Of a stretch of 64,000 nucleotides of DNA, positions 25,115-33,382 are shown piece by piece. The number at the start of each line of letters is the position of its first letter. The stretch's first letter is position 1. The notes below the pieces were generated by a model that was not told where the DNA came from, searched no databases, and saw only the letters and a program-made list of their open reading frames with translations. Made by a program: the position numbers and the translations under genes. The stretch spans positions 1 to 64,000 of the forward strand of contig NZ_VSSS01000004.1 in NCBI RefSeq assembly GCF_008123425.1, read 5' to 3'. The DNA comes from Bradyrhizobium rifense (GTDB lineage Bacteria; Pseudomonadota; Alphaproteobacteria; Rhizobiales; Xanthobacteraceae).

Positions 25115-25524
25115 GGGGCCTCTTTCTGGTCCTTCGGCGGCGCGCTGTCGCCGAGGCATTCCCGGATAGTCGTCAACAGCGTCTCGGGCGTGAACGGCTT
25201 GCGCAGGCAGCGCGATGCGCCGAGCTCCAGCGCCATCCGGAGGAAGTCCGGGGAGGGCGAGGCGGATGAGGCGAAGGCATAGCCCGACATGGCAATCAGC
25301 GGGATCGCCGGCGCACGCTCGTGAAAGATGCGGATCGACTCGAAGCCGCGCATATGCGGCATGAAGATATCAACCAGCATGACATCAAACGTCTGCGCTT
25401 CCAGCGCAGCCAACCCCGTTTCGCCGCCGTCGGTGAGCGTGACGTCGAAGCCCTGGCGCAGGAGGAGGACCTCGATGGTCGCGCCGACCATCGGATCGTC
25501 ATCGACCACGAGAATACGCGGCAT
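25111..25524 (-). CDS. Single-domain response regulator
   Basis: A 137-residue receiver domain without an output domain. The acidic pair is in ILVVDDDP, the phospho-accepting Asp in VMLVDIFMPHMRG (about residue 53), and the conserved Thr/Ser and Lys in LIAMSGYAF and CLRKPF. Its stop codon overlaps the TTG start of the hybrid kinase, so the two are translated together and probably exchange phosphate: kinase, its own receiver, and this regulator form a relay. Confidence 0.92.
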   Translation of the reverse strand: MPRILVVDDDPMVGATIEVLLLRQGFDVTLTDGGETGLAALEAQTFDVMLVDIFMPHMRGFESIRIFHERAPAIPLIAMSGYAFASSASPSPDFLRMALELGASRCLRKPFTPETLLTTIRECLGDSAPPKDQKEAP

Positions 25525-25826
25525 GACCCTTCCTAGTACATCGAAGTCCCCACAGCGATTGGTGATATAGGCGAATCGTGCGCCGGGTCAATTTTGGATT
25601 GGACCTACATAGGTATGCACGCCGCAATGCATAGCGCCTCTGCGGGTTCCGCGTGGCAGGTGAATTTCGTCGGATTTCAATGACAGGTTGAAGCAAATCC
25701 ACGCGATCCATGAAAGCTGCTGCTTGGTTGAAGCGTCTTGGGGGCAGGGCGTACGTCACCCGACGGGATGATGACGCGTGCATGCAGGTCGAACTACTGC
25801 AGAACCTGATCTGCGGAGGTTCTGCG
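25525..25826. other. 302-base intergenic spacer
   Basis: A divergent promoter region between the response regulator and a small membrane protein gene. No open frame with a ribosome site and no strong repeat is seen. I found no EcfG or FixK consensus here. Confidence 0.4.
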
Positions 25827-26051
25827 ATGACCCGACTCGCGCTTCATGGGCTACGTTCGCGACAAGACGTGCAAGACCTGAGCGCGGAAGATCGCAAGAC
25901 GTATCGACGATGGGCTCGCCGCTCATGCGCGGTCTATGCGATCGTTCTCGTCGTCCTGTTCGCCGGCTTCTGGCTTCACGACCGCACCGTGATGGTCGCT
26001 CAATCCGTGTCCGAAACCGGAAACTCGCCGAGAGGCGGCCAACATAAATGA
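25827..26051 (+). CDS. Small single-pass membrane protein
   Basis: A 74-residue protein. A charged, basic first half (RSRQDVQDLSAEDRKTYRRWARRS) is followed by one membrane helix at about 34-50 (AVYAIVLVVLFAGFWL) and a short polar tail. By the positive-inside rule the N-terminus is cytoplasmic. GGAGG precedes the ATG with good spacing; an open frame starting at 25710 is longer but has no ribosome site. A perfect 10-base stem follows the stop codon. Function unknown. Confidence 0.6.
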   Translation: MTRLALHGLRSRQDVQDLSAEDRKTYRRWARRSCAVYAIVLVVLFAGFWLHDRTVMVAQSVSETGNSPRGGQHK

Positions 26052-26076
26052 GCGGCGCCGTTGGTCGGCGCCGCTC
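26050..26076. terminator. Hairpin between convergent genes
   Basis: GAGCGGCGCC and GGCGCCGCTC form a perfect 10-base stem with a 7-base loop, overlapping the stop codon of 25827-26051 and 25 bases from the BA14K gene end. The T-run is poor on both strands. Confidence 0.55.
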
Positions 26077-26100
26077 ACGGATGTTGGTCTTCAGACCGCG

Positions 26101-26694
26101 TTACGGGCAGGGATGCCGCATACCGTCGTTGCCGAGATAGGTACCGGACGCCGGGTCGTACGACCTGAAGCGCTGGGCGCAATAGGCAGACGCGTCACCA
26201 CCATTGTCGGGCACCACGGCGACGGTCGCACCGTCGTCATAGTAGCTGTTGTCGTAATAGCCATCGCCGTAATACGGGCCGTCGCCGTAATACGCGTAGG
26301 ACGAGCCGATTGCGCCGATCGCCGCGCCGGCCGCGACGCCGGGCCAGAAGCCGCCGTGACGATGCCAGCCGCCGCCGTGCCAGTTGCCGCCGCCGCCATT
26401 CCAGTTGCCGCCGGCCGCCGCGAAGTTGCGGCCACCGCCGTTGAAGGCGGGCCCGCCCATCGGGCGGGCAGCCGCGAAATTGCCGCCGCCACCACCGATC
26501 CGGGGGCCGGCGGCAAAGCCGCCGCCGCCCATGCGGGCACCGCCGCCACCGCCGAAATGAGGGCCGCCACCGCCGCCGATATGGCCGCCGCCACCACCGC
26601 CGTGACCGCCATGGCCCTGGGCAAAGCTCGGGGTCGCCATCGGAAGCACCAGTGCCAGCGCTGCGGCAGCGCTCAAAACTTTCAGACTTCTCAT
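26101..26694 (-). CDS. Exported Gly-rich BA14K family protein
   Basis: A 197-residue protein. The signal peptide is LKVLSAAAALALVLPMATPSFA (cleavage about residue 25). About 30-120 is a low-complexity region of Gly, His, Ala and Asn (GGGGH, GGGPHFGGGG). A short hydrophobic segment follows (WPGVAAGAAIGAIG), then the BA14K signature YCAQRFRSYDPASGTYLG ending HPCP. BA14K was described as an immunoreactive, lectin-like Brucella antigen; in soil relatives its role is unknown. AAGGAG precedes the ATG. A perfect EcfG-type promoter lies 26 bases upstream, so the protein is probably made in the general stress response. Confidence 0.82.
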   Translation of the reverse strand: MRSLKVLSAAAALALVLPMATPSFAQGHGGHGGGGGGHIGGGGGPHFGGGGGARMGGGGFAAGPRIGGGGGNFAAARPMGGPAFNGGGRNFAAAGGNWNGGGGNWHGGGWHRHGGFWPGVAAGAAIGAIGSSYAYYGDGPYYGDGYYDNSYYDDGATVAVVPDNGGDASAYCAQRFRSYDPASGTYLGNDGMRHPCP

Positions 26695-26719
26695 GATCAA
26701 ACTCCTTTTCCAGAGAGCA

Positions 26720-26744
26720 AACCCATCAAAAGGGCCGTTGTTCC
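26720..26744 (-). promoter_or_regulatory. Sigma-EcfG promoter of the BA14K gene
   Basis: The minus strand reads GGAAC-N17-GTT, matching the consensus of the general stress sigma factor EcfG of Bradyrhizobium. The -10 element ends 26 bases before the ATG, leaving room for a short leader with AAGGAG. Confidence 0.6.
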
Positions 26745-26940
26745 TGGGTTCACGCCGGTGTGCGCGTGAAAGGGTAGAATTCCACGCGGTCGCTGTACCG
26801 GGCATGAACGGACCGTGCTCGCTTTGCGGCGGAGCCCAGGCCGAGGCACCGCGCTTGGCGTGGGGCACGGCCGCACCGGGCGAACTGGACATTTGGCCGT
26901 CCGGATGGCATCAGGACCCACGAAGCAGGGCCCTTGCCGC

Positions 26941-27351
26941 ATGAAACAATTCTTCCTGAAGCTCTTCACCTGGTGGAACGGCCAGACCTTTGGCACCCAA
27001 CTCTGGACCCGCCGGTTCGGGGAGCTGGTCGGTGAGGACGAGCAGGGCAACCGCTACTACCGCACGGCGGGCGGCAAGATCGACCCGACGCTCGGCTTCG
27101 AGCGGCGCTGGGTGATCTATAACGGCTATGCCGAGGCAAGCCGCATCCCGACGGGCTGGCATGGCTGGATGCATCACGTCGTCGACGTGCCGCCGACCGA
27201 GGAGAACTACCAGCCGCGCGAATGGGAGAAGCCGCACCAGCCGAATCCGACGGGTACGGCCAAGGCCTACCGTCCGGCCGGCTCGACGCTCGCCAGCGGC
27301 AGCAAGCGTCCCAAGGCGACCGGCGACTATCAGCCCTGGACGCCTGGCTAG
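26941..27351 (+). CDS. NADH:ubiquinone oxidoreductase subunit NDUFA12 family
   Basis: A 136-residue protein of the NDUFA12 (B17.2) family, a supernumerary subunit of respiratory complex I in alphaproteobacteria and mitochondria. Hallmarks are FGTQLWTRRFGELVGEDEQGNRYY (about 17-40), RRWVIYNGYAEASRIP (about 55-70) and GWMHHVVDVPP. The C-terminal third is polar and ends in the common YQPWTPG. The ATG at 26941 begins the conserved MKQFFLKLFTWWNGQ. In alphaproteobacteria it usually stands next to the DUF2155 gene; here four genes lie between. Confidence 0.93.
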   Translation: MKQFFLKLFTWWNGQTFGTQLWTRRFGELVGEDEQGNRYYRTAGGKIDPTLGFERRWVIYNGYAEASRIPTGWHGWMHHVVDVPPTEENYQPREWEKPHQPNPTGTAKAYRPAGSTLASGSKRPKATGDYQPWTPG

Positions 27352-27637
27352 GCCGACACATTTCCCCTTCATGGTGGATGCACACGCATCCGCTTAACTC
27401 AGCTGTGGACAACGGGAACAGCGGGGATGCCGGCTGTCGGGCCGTTGCGCCTGCGCGAGCGATGCGGCTCAATGAACCCATCTTACGGAGATGGGAGACC
27501 ATCGCGTTCGGTTCGGGCAACAGTTCGCGACTGTCCCGAAATGCAGCGGCCGCCGACCAGGACTCGATCGGGAGATAGGCCCCCGGTCTGGCAGCTCCGA
27601 AATCGCCCGATGAGAATGTGCGCCGCCGTGAGACAGG

Positions 27638-27669
27638 AAAGGCCGCCCGGGAAACCGGGCGGCCTTTTT
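27638..27669. terminator. Strong rho-independent terminator
   Basis: AAAGGCCGCCCGG, GAAA loop, CCGGGCGGCC, TTTTT. T/A runs on both sides make it bidirectional. It lies between the NDUFA12 gene and the convergent PfpI gene. Confidence 0.9.
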
Positions 27670-27684
27670 CTGTTGTGGGGCGCG

Positions 27685-28371
27685 TTACATCATCCGCGCC
27701 GACGCACGCGCGACTGCTTCGAGGCGGCGGGCCTGTCGTGACGCGCCGCGCTCTCTGAGCAAGGCGAGCACGTCCGCGGATGCGGTGTCGGGCGAGCCGG
27801 AATTGAACGGCGGCGCCGGATTGTATTCGAGCTGAAGCTGGATCGCTTCCGCCGTCGTGCGGTCGAGCAGGATCGAGACCAGCGCCAGCGCGAAATCGAT
27901 CCCCGCGGTGACGCCGCCACCGGTGACGCGGTTGCGGTCGACGCAGATGCGCGTCTTGGTCGGCGTCGCCCCGAACTGGCTGAGCATCTCCATCGCGCTC
28001 CAATGGGTCGCGGCCCGATAGCCCTTCAACAGGCCGGCGGCGCCGAGCGCCAGCGATCCCGTGCAAACCGATGTCACGTATTTGGCGCCCTCGGCCTGCC
28101 GGCGCAGGAAGTCGAGCACCTCGTCGTCATTGAGCAGATCGTCGGTGCCGCCGCCCCCGGGCACGCAGATCACGTCGAGCTGCGGGCAGTCGGCGAATGT
28201 CGTGGTCGGCGTCAGCGTCAGCACGGAATCGCTCGGCACCGGCTCGATCCGTTTCCAGATCAGATGCAGCTTCGCGCCGGGGACGTTGGCAAACACCTGC
28301 AACGGGCCGGTAAAATCGAGCTGGGTGACGCGCGGGAACACCAAAAGACCGATCTGGAGCGGTGCCGACAT
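27685..28371 (-). CDS. DJ-1/PfpI family protein
   Basis: A 228-residue class I glutamine amidotransferase-like protein of the DJ-1/PfpI superfamily. The nucleophile elbow is YVTSVCTGSLALGAAGLL (Cys near 110), preceded by DVICVPGGGG and followed by GYRAATHW. The same layout forms the sensing half of the GlxA regulator encoded divergently, but this protein lacks the AraC DNA-binding part. Relatives include isonitrile hydratase and several of unknown activity. GGAGG precedes the ATG; the open frame beyond it runs into the neighbouring gene. Confidence 0.85.
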   Translation of the reverse strand: MSAPLQIGLLVFPRVTQLDFTGPLQVFANVPGAKLHLIWKRIEPVPSDSVLTLTPTTTFADCPQLDVICVPGGGGTDDLLNDDEVLDFLRRQAEGAKYVTSVCTGSLALGAAGLLKGYRAATHWSAMEMLSQFGATPTKTRICVDRNRVTGGGVTAGIDFALALVSILLDRTTAEAIQLQLEYNPAPPFNSGSPDTASADVLALLRERGASRQARRLEAVARASARMM

Positions 28372-28402
28372 GAGAACCTCCAATGAAGAGCTTGACGGGA
28401 GC

Positions 28403-28446
28403 AAAATGGCATGATGCCCTCCTGTCCAAAATGGCGTAATTCCCTC
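28403..28446. promoter_or_regulatory. Direct-repeat operator between PfpI and GlxA genes
   Basis: AAAATGGCATGATGCCCTC (28403) and AAAATGGCGTAATTCCCTC (28428) are 19-base direct repeats with three differences and a 25-base period. Direct repeats of this type are usual for AraC-family regulators such as the adjacent GlxA protein. The second repeat ends 10 bases before the GlxA start codon. Confidence 0.6.
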
Positions 28447-28456
28447 ACTTTCGGAC

Positions 28457-29401
28457 ATGAGTATGATCGGCATCCTGATCTTCCCGGATTTTCAGCTGCT
28501 CGATGCGGCCGGCCCGATCTCGGTGTTCGAGATCGCCGCGCGCGCCAGTGACAAGCCGTTGGCGCTGCGGGTGCTGGCGGTGACCGCAGGCGCGGTGCGT
28601 TCGTCCTCCGGCGTCGAGATGATGGCGCGCGATTTCAAATCGGCGAACGCGATTACGACGCTGGTCGTGGCGGGCGGCGCCGGCGTCTCGGCGGCTGCGC
28701 GCTGTCCGGCCACGCTCGCCTTCGTGCAGCGGCTGGCCAAGCGCGGCGTGCGGGTCGCCAGCGTCTGCTCGGGCGCCTATGTGCTGGCGGAGGCCGGCCT
28801 GCTCGACGGCCGCCGCGCCACCACGCACTGGGGCCGCACGCGCGATTTCGTCGCGCGTTATCCGCAGGTGAAGTTCGAGCCCGACCAGATTTTTACCCGC
28901 GATGGCAATGTCTGGACGTCGGCGGGCATCAGCGCCGGGATCGACCTCGCGCTGGCGATGGTCACCGAGGACCATGGCGAGGAGATCGCGCAGGCGACCG
29001 CGCGCCAGCTCGTGCTCTACCATCGCCGCAGCGGCGGCCAGTCGCAATTCTCGTCGCTGCTGGAATTGAAGACGCCGAACGGCCGCTTCGGTGCGCTGCT
29101 GTCCTGGGCGCGGGAAAATCTCGACGCGCCGCTGACGGTGGAAAACCTCGCCGATCGCGCCGGCATGAGCGCGCGGCATTTCGCCCGTGCCTTTGCCGCC
29201 GAGACCGGCACGACGCCGTCGAAGGCGATCGAGCGGTTGCGGATCGAGGTCGCGCGCGAACGCGTGCAGTCCTCGCGCGAGGCGATCGAGCTCGTGGCGG
29301 AGGCGACCGGCTTCGGCGATCCCGAGCGCATGCGCCGCGCCTTCATCCGCGCCTTCGGCCAGCCGCCACAGGCACTGCGACGCGCGGCGCGGGCGGGTTA
29401 G
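28457..29401 (+). CDS. GlxA family transcriptional regulator
   Basis: A 314-residue regulator. Residues 1-190 form a DJ-1/PfpI-like domain (IGILIFPDFQLLDAAGPI, then VASVCSGAYVLAEAGLLDG with the Cys of the elbow). Residues about 215-312 hold two AraC-type helix-turn-helix motifs (LTVENLADRAGMSARHFARAF, and AIELVAEATGFGDPERMRRAF). GlxA proteins control catabolism of small nitrogen compounds in several bacteria; here the likely targets are itself and the divergent PfpI gene. The stop codon overlaps that of the convergent BASS gene by four bases. No strong ribosome site; a second ATG lies two codons in. Confidence 0.88.
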   Translation: MSMIGILIFPDFQLLDAAGPISVFEIAARASDKPLALRVLAVTAGAVRSSSGVEMMARDFKSANAITTLVVAGGAGVSAAARCPATLAFVQRLAKRGVRVASVCSGAYVLAEAGLLDGRRATTHWGRTRDFVARYPQVKFEPDQIFTRDGNVWTSAGISAGIDLALAMVTEDHGEEIAQATARQLVLYHRRSGGQSQFSSLLELKTPNGRFGALLSWARENLDAPLTVENLADRAGMSARHFARAFAAETGTTPSKAIERLRIEVARERVQSSREAIELVAEATGFGDPERMRRAFIRAFGQPPQALRRAARAG

Positions 29402-30405
29402 GTGGAGCTCTTTGCGGCCGCTGCTGCGGTCGTATCCGCCCGCGCCGTCAGCCGCCGCGCGATCGGCGTCAGCAGGTAGGGCGACAGATGGATCGGAAAC
29501 TGCGTCATCGCGAAATAGAGCCAGGTCGTGGCCGGCAGCGCGCCGGCGGTCGCGGCCAGCATCAGGCCGAGATTGCGTTGTGACACCATCAGCCCGAGCG
29601 CCAGCGCGCGCTCATAGCCGATGCGGCGGAACAGCAAGGTCGTGACGGCGAGCAGCGTGAAATAGATCGCGAAGGACAAAGCTGCGAGGCCGATCGTGAA
29701 GACCGGCTGCGCCACCAGATCGCTTACGACATCGCCCATGATCGCGGCTGCGAAGATCAGCAGGATGATGATGTTGAAGCCGTCGATCGGCTGCTTGTGA
29801 CGCTGGATCGCCTCGGCGCCGAACAGCCAGCGGATGGTGCTCGCCGCAAGCAGCGACGCTGCCAGGATGCCGAGCAGTTTCAGTCCAAGCGTGAGTGGCG
29901 AGATGCTCAGCATGCCGCCGAGGAAGAGGCTCGCGAACAGCGAGGCGGTGAAGGGCACGATCGCGGTTGCGGCCACCAGCGTGACCAGCACCAGCGTCGC
30001 ATCGAGGCCCATCAGCGCCGCCAGCGACGGTGCGGCCATCATCGGCGAGGCCATGCTCTGGAGCATCAGCGCCAGCGACAGGCCGGGCGCGCGGTCGCTG
30101 AGCCCGGTCGCGTGCGCGATCAGTCCGACGATCAGCGGAACGCCGATCGTCGTCCAGGCCGTGGCAGTCGCCACCAGCGCCGGCCGGCGCAGATGTCCGT
30201 ACAGTGCCGCGAGATCGACCCGCATGAAGGAGATGCAGAGCAGAACGAGGATCGCTTCGGTGACGTAGGGACGCAGCAGCGCACCGAGTGGCGGCACGGC
30301 GGCCGCGATGAACACGACGGCCGCCACCGCACGCGTGCCCTGGCCGCCGAGCCAGGTCAGGCCGCGGAGGGGAAGGGCGAAGGTAGTTTTGAGCGCAGAC
30401 GACAT
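29398..30405 (-). CDS. Bile acid:sodium symporter (BASS) family membrane protein
   Basis: A 335-residue membrane protein with nine to ten hydrophobic segments. The arrangement resembles the BASS family: VTEAILVLLCISFMRVDLAALY early on, ALMLQSMASPMMAAPSLAAL in the middle and RALALGLMVSQRNLGLMLAA near the end, where the Gly/Asn motif of the second half should be. Substrates in bacteria are mostly unknown organic acids. It lies 14 bases after the alpha/beta hydrolase gene, so the two form an operon, perhaps taking up and hydrolysing the same ester or acid. The ATG at 30405 has no strong ribosome site and may rely on coupling. Confidence 0.75.
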   Translation of the reverse strand: MSSALKTTFALPLRGLTWLGGQGTRAVAAVVFIAAAVPPLGALLRPYVTEAILVLLCISFMRVDLAALYGHLRRPALVATATAWTTIGVPLIVGLIAHATGLSDRAPGLSLALMLQSMASPMMAAPSLAALMGLDATLVLVTLVAATAIVPFTASLFASLFLGGMLSISPLTLGLKLLGILAASLLAASTIRWLFGAEAIQRHKQPIDGFNIIILLIFAAAIMGDVVSDLVAQPVFTIGLAALSFAIYFTLLAVTTLLFRRIGYERALALGLMVSQRNLGLMLAATAGALPATTWLYFAMTQFPIHLSPYLLTPIARRLTARADTTAAAAAKSST

Positions 30406-30419
30406 TTGGATGACGGAGT

Positions 30420-31367
30420 TCAGCCAAGCTCTTTCAGCCACGCGCCGATTGCGCTCACGGCGACATTGGCCTGTTGCAGCAATTTGCCCATGGTGAGGAA
30501 GCCGTGGAATTGTCCCGGGAAGTGTTTGTAGGCCACGCTCACGCCGGCCTGCTTGAGGCGCGCAGCGTAGTCGTCGCCCTCGTCGCGCAGGGGATCGGCG
30601 CCGGCGGTGAGCACATAGGCCGGTGGCAATCCGGCAAGGCTTTCCGCGCGCGCGGGCGAGGCGCGCCAGTCGTGAATGTCGGTGGTGCCGTTGAGATAGT
30701 GGTCGCGGAACCAGCGGATCACCGTATGCGTCAGCAGCACGCTGGTCTCGGGCTCGCTGTGCGAGCCGTGCGTCATGGCGAAATCGACGGCGGGATAGAT
30801 CAGAACCTGGCCTGCGAGCTTCGGGCCGGTGCCGTCACGCGCGGCGAGGGCGACGACGGCGGCGAGATTGCCGCCGGCGCTGTCGCCGCCGATCGAGAGG
30901 CGCGATGCGTCGATGCCGAGCTCGCGCGCATGCGCGGCGATCCATTTCGTTGCGACGATCGCATCGTCGATGGCGGTGGGAAATTTGTGCTCGGGCGCGA
31001 GGCGGTAATCGACCGCGATCACGATTAGGGCGCCGGCATCGGCCAGCTGCCGGCAGACGACGTCATGGCTGTCGAGATCGCCGATCACCCAGCCGCCACC
31101 GTGGAAGAACACCAGCGCAGGTGCCAGGCCATTCTGGAGGCGCGGCTCTTTCGGCACGTAGATGCGCGCGGGGATCGTCCCGTGCGGCGCAGGGATCGAC
31201 AGTGGCGCGACGCGCGCAAGTTCCGGCGGCTCGGGGTTGGTCGCAAAGCGGGCCTGAGCGTAATAGGCGCGCGCTTCGGCCGCTGTCAGCGTCTCATAGG
31301 CGGGGCGGCCGGCCTCCTGAAAAGCCTTGTAGACGGCGGCGGCGTCGGGATCGAGCACGACGGGCAT
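30420..31367 (-). CDS. Alpha/beta hydrolase, hormone-sensitive lipase (HSL) family
   Basis: A 315-residue esterase. The HSL signature FFHGGGWVIGDLDSHD (oxyanion hole HGGGW near 95) and the nucleophile box GGDSAGGNLAAVVAL (Ser near 163) are clear. Asp of the triad is expected in TAGADPLRDEG and His in HFPGQFHGFLTM. Such enzymes cut short-chain esters. The ATG at 31367 follows GGAGG; the longer open frame upstream is composition noise opposite the DUF2155 gene. Operon with the BASS transporter downstream. Confidence 0.9.
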   Translation of the reverse strand: MPVVLDPDAAAVYKAFQEAGRPAYETLTAAEARAYYAQARFATNPEPPELARVAPLSIPAPHGTIPARIYVPKEPRLQNGLAPALVFFHGGGWVIGDLDSHDVVCRQLADAGALIVIAVDYRLAPEHKFPTAIDDAIVATKWIAAHARELGIDASRLSIGGDSAGGNLAAVVALAARDGTGPKLAGQVLIYPAVDFAMTHGSHSEPETSVLLTHTVIRWFRDHYLNGTTDIHDWRASPARAESLAGLPPAYVLTAGADPLRDEGDDYAARLKQAGVSVAYKHFPGQFHGFLTMGKLLQQANVAVSAIGAWLKELG

Positions 31368-31617
31368 GGAAGAGCGACCTCCGGGGTTTTTGGTTATGGT
31401 TAGGCGTCGTTCTCGGGGGCAAAGCCCGCTTCGGCCCCGGGGAGGAGCCTCCGGACTATCCCATCGGTGGGCCGGGATGGCCAGCCGGCGGCGGGCAGGG
31501 CAGGGATGCCGCCCTTTCCCCGCCGTATTCGCCGTGTTAACCGGATGGCCTGCGAGCGGCGGTATCCCCTGTAGAATGTCGAATAAGCCCGATTCGCTGT
31601 TGAAGCCGCGCGAGATT

Positions 31618-32634
31618 ATGTTTCGAACCATTACCCTGACAGGTCTTGCGGCGCTTTTGGCCGCTACCGCTTTGACGGTGGCGACGCCCGCGCAGGCGCA
31701 GATCGGCACGATCTTCTCCGATCCGCCACCGCTGCGGCCGCCGGGGACGATCCCCCGTGGCGGACAGCCACAACCGCAGCCGACCCCGGACGACGACGAA
31801 GAGGTGCCGGAGCTGCCGCCGCAGGGGCGGGTGCTGCCGTCGCGCCCGATGCCGCCGCCGAGCCGCCAGGGTAACGTTATGCCCGGGCCGGTCGAGTCCC
31901 AGCCGCTGGCGCCGCCGCCGGGCACCACCATCGCGCCGCAGAACCAGCCGCCGGCCGTCGCTGTCGCACCACCAGGCGCGCCTGCTCAGCCGGGCGCAGC
32001 TGCTCCAGGAGCTCGCCAGCCGCAGCAGAAGGGCGGAACCCAGCAGGGCGCCGTGCCGCAGGCGCCTGCGAGCCTCCAGCCGGGCGACGAGGTCGTCACC
32101 GAGCCGCCGGCTCAGAAGATCGTGAACAAGAAGGCGACCTTCTCCGGCCTCGACAAGATCACCGGGCGCATCATCAATTTCGACGAGGATATCGGCGAGA
32201 CCGTGCAGTTCGGCGCGCTGCGGGTGAAGACCGACGCCTGCTATACGCGGCCTGCAACGGAAGCCACCAACACTGACGCCTTCGTCGAGGTCGACGAGAT
32301 CACCTTGCAGGGCGAGGTGAAGCGGATCTTCTCCGGCTGGATGTATGCTGCAAGCCCCGGCCTGCACGGCGTCGAGCATCCGATCTACGACATCTGGCTC
32401 ACCGACTGCAAAGAGCCGCAGCAGACCATTGCGACCGCCGCACCCGATCCCGCGACCAAGCCGGCCGCGCCGCCGCCACCGCCTCCGGCGCAGAAGAAGG
32501 CCGCGCCCAAGCAGGCCGTGCAGCAACGTCCGCCGCAGCCTCTGCCGCCGATCCAGCAGCAGCCGGCGCCACCGCCGCCTCCGCCGGAGCAGCGGCCGGG
32601 TCTGTTCGGTATCCCCGGGTTCGGTAGCCGGTAA
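31618..32634 (+). CDS. DUF2155 domain protein, exported
   Basis: A 338-residue exported protein. The signal peptide is TITLTGLAALLAATALTVATPAQA (cleavage about 28). About 30-165 is Pro/Gln/Ala-rich and probably disordered. The DUF2155 domain lies at about 165-260 (ATFSGLDKITGRIINFDEDIGETVQFGAL, split here; conserved Cys in TDACYTRP and LTDCKEPQ, Trp in FSGWMYAASPGLHGVEHP). A second Pro-rich tail follows. The domain is restricted to alphaproteobacteria and its role is unknown. An earlier in-frame ATG at 31576 would add 14 residues before the signal peptide; I prefer 31618. Usually beside NDUFA12 and aat, and aat is indeed next. Confidence 0.85.
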   Translation: MFRTITLTGLAALLAATALTVATPAQAQIGTIFSDPPPLRPPGTIPRGGQPQPQPTPDDDEEVPELPPQGRVLPSRPMPPPSRQGNVMPGPVESQPLAPPPGTTIAPQNQPPAVAVAPPGAPAQPGAAAPGARQPQQKGGTQQGAVPQAPASLQPGDEVVTEPPAQKIVNKKATFSGLDKITGRIINFDEDIGETVQFGALRVKTDACYTRPATEATNTDAFVEVDEITLQGEVKRIFSGWMYAASPGLHGVEHPIYDIWLTDCKEPQQTIATAAPDPATKPAAPPPPPPAQKKAAPKQAVQQRPPQPLPPIQQQPAPPPPPPEQRPGLFGIPGFGSR

Positions 32635-32641
32635 ACCTGAT

Positions 32642-33322
32642 TTATTGCCGCGAGGCGATGATCTTGAGCGCGCGTGTGCCCGGGATCGCGTCACCCGCGG
32701 ACAGCCTCAGGAAATCGCCGGGCTCACCGGCGAGCGCCTTGTCGAGCAGCGCCGTATAACGCCGCCGCGAGATCTCGGCGGCGCCAAAGCTCTTGAGATG
32801 CTCGGTGACATATTGCGTGTCGAGCAGCTCGAAGCCGCCATGGATCAGCCGCGCGACCAGATGCACCAGCGCGACCTTCGAGGCGTCGCGCGCGGTGTGA
32901 AACATGCTCTCGCCGAAGAAGGCGCGCCCGAGGCTCACGCCATAAAGGCCGCCGACGAGGTCGTCGCCCTGCCAGGCCTCGACGCTGTGGCAATGGCCGA
33001 GCTCGTAGAGCCCGCCATAGAGGTCGCGGATGCGCTTGTTGATCCAGGTGTCCTCGCGTCCGGCCTGCGGCGCGGCGCAGCCGGCAATGGTCGCCTTGAA
33101 CGCGGTGTTGACGGTGACGCGAAACGCATCCGAGCGCACGGTGCGCGCAAGCCGCGAGGCGACGCGAAAACCCTCGAGCGGGATCACGCCGCGCATTTCC
33201 GGCTCGACCCAGAACAGGGTCGGATCGTCGGCGCTCTCGGCCATCGGAAAGATGCCGCAGGCATAGGCGCGCAGCAGCACGGCCGGCGTGATTTCAGACG
33301 AGGCGGAGTCGCGCGAAGTCAT
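32642..33322 (-). CDS. aat: Leucyl/phenylalanyl-tRNA--protein transferase
   Basis: A 226-residue enzyme that attaches Leu or Phe from tRNA to proteins with N-terminal Arg or Lys, marking them for ClpAP. Family stretches are [31 protein letters not shown] (split; about 22-52), [25 protein letters not shown] and [21 protein letters not shown], followed by [23 protein letters not shown]. Length is normal. Convergent with the DUF2155 gene, 7 bases apart, so both end without a visible separate terminator. Confidence 0.95.
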   Translation of the reverse strand: MTSRDSASSEITPAVLLRAYACGIFPMAESADDPTLFWVEPEMRGVIPLEGFRVASRLARTVRSDAFRVTVNTAFKATIAGCAAPQAGREDTWINKRIRDLYGGLYELGHCHSVEAWQGDDLVGGLYGVSLGRAFFGESMFHTARDASKVALVHLVARLIHGGFELLDTQYVTEHLKSFGAAEISRRRYTALLDKALAGEPGDFLRLSAGDAIPGTRALKIIASRQ

Positions 33323-33382
33323 AGCACCCGATCATAGCAGGATCGCGACGCGCGTGCGATGGGGGGTAATTCCGGATGCGGA

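Noticed and set aside
27352..27637. Small open frames between NDUFA12 and the terminator
   Set aside because: No ribosome sites or protein-like composition; the interval looks like ordinary intergenic DNA.
30420..31931. Alpha/beta hydrolase frame extended to 503 codons
   Set aside because: The extension is Gly/Ser/Arg noise opposite the Pro-rich DUF2155 gene. The ATG at 31367 has a ribosome site and starts the domain.
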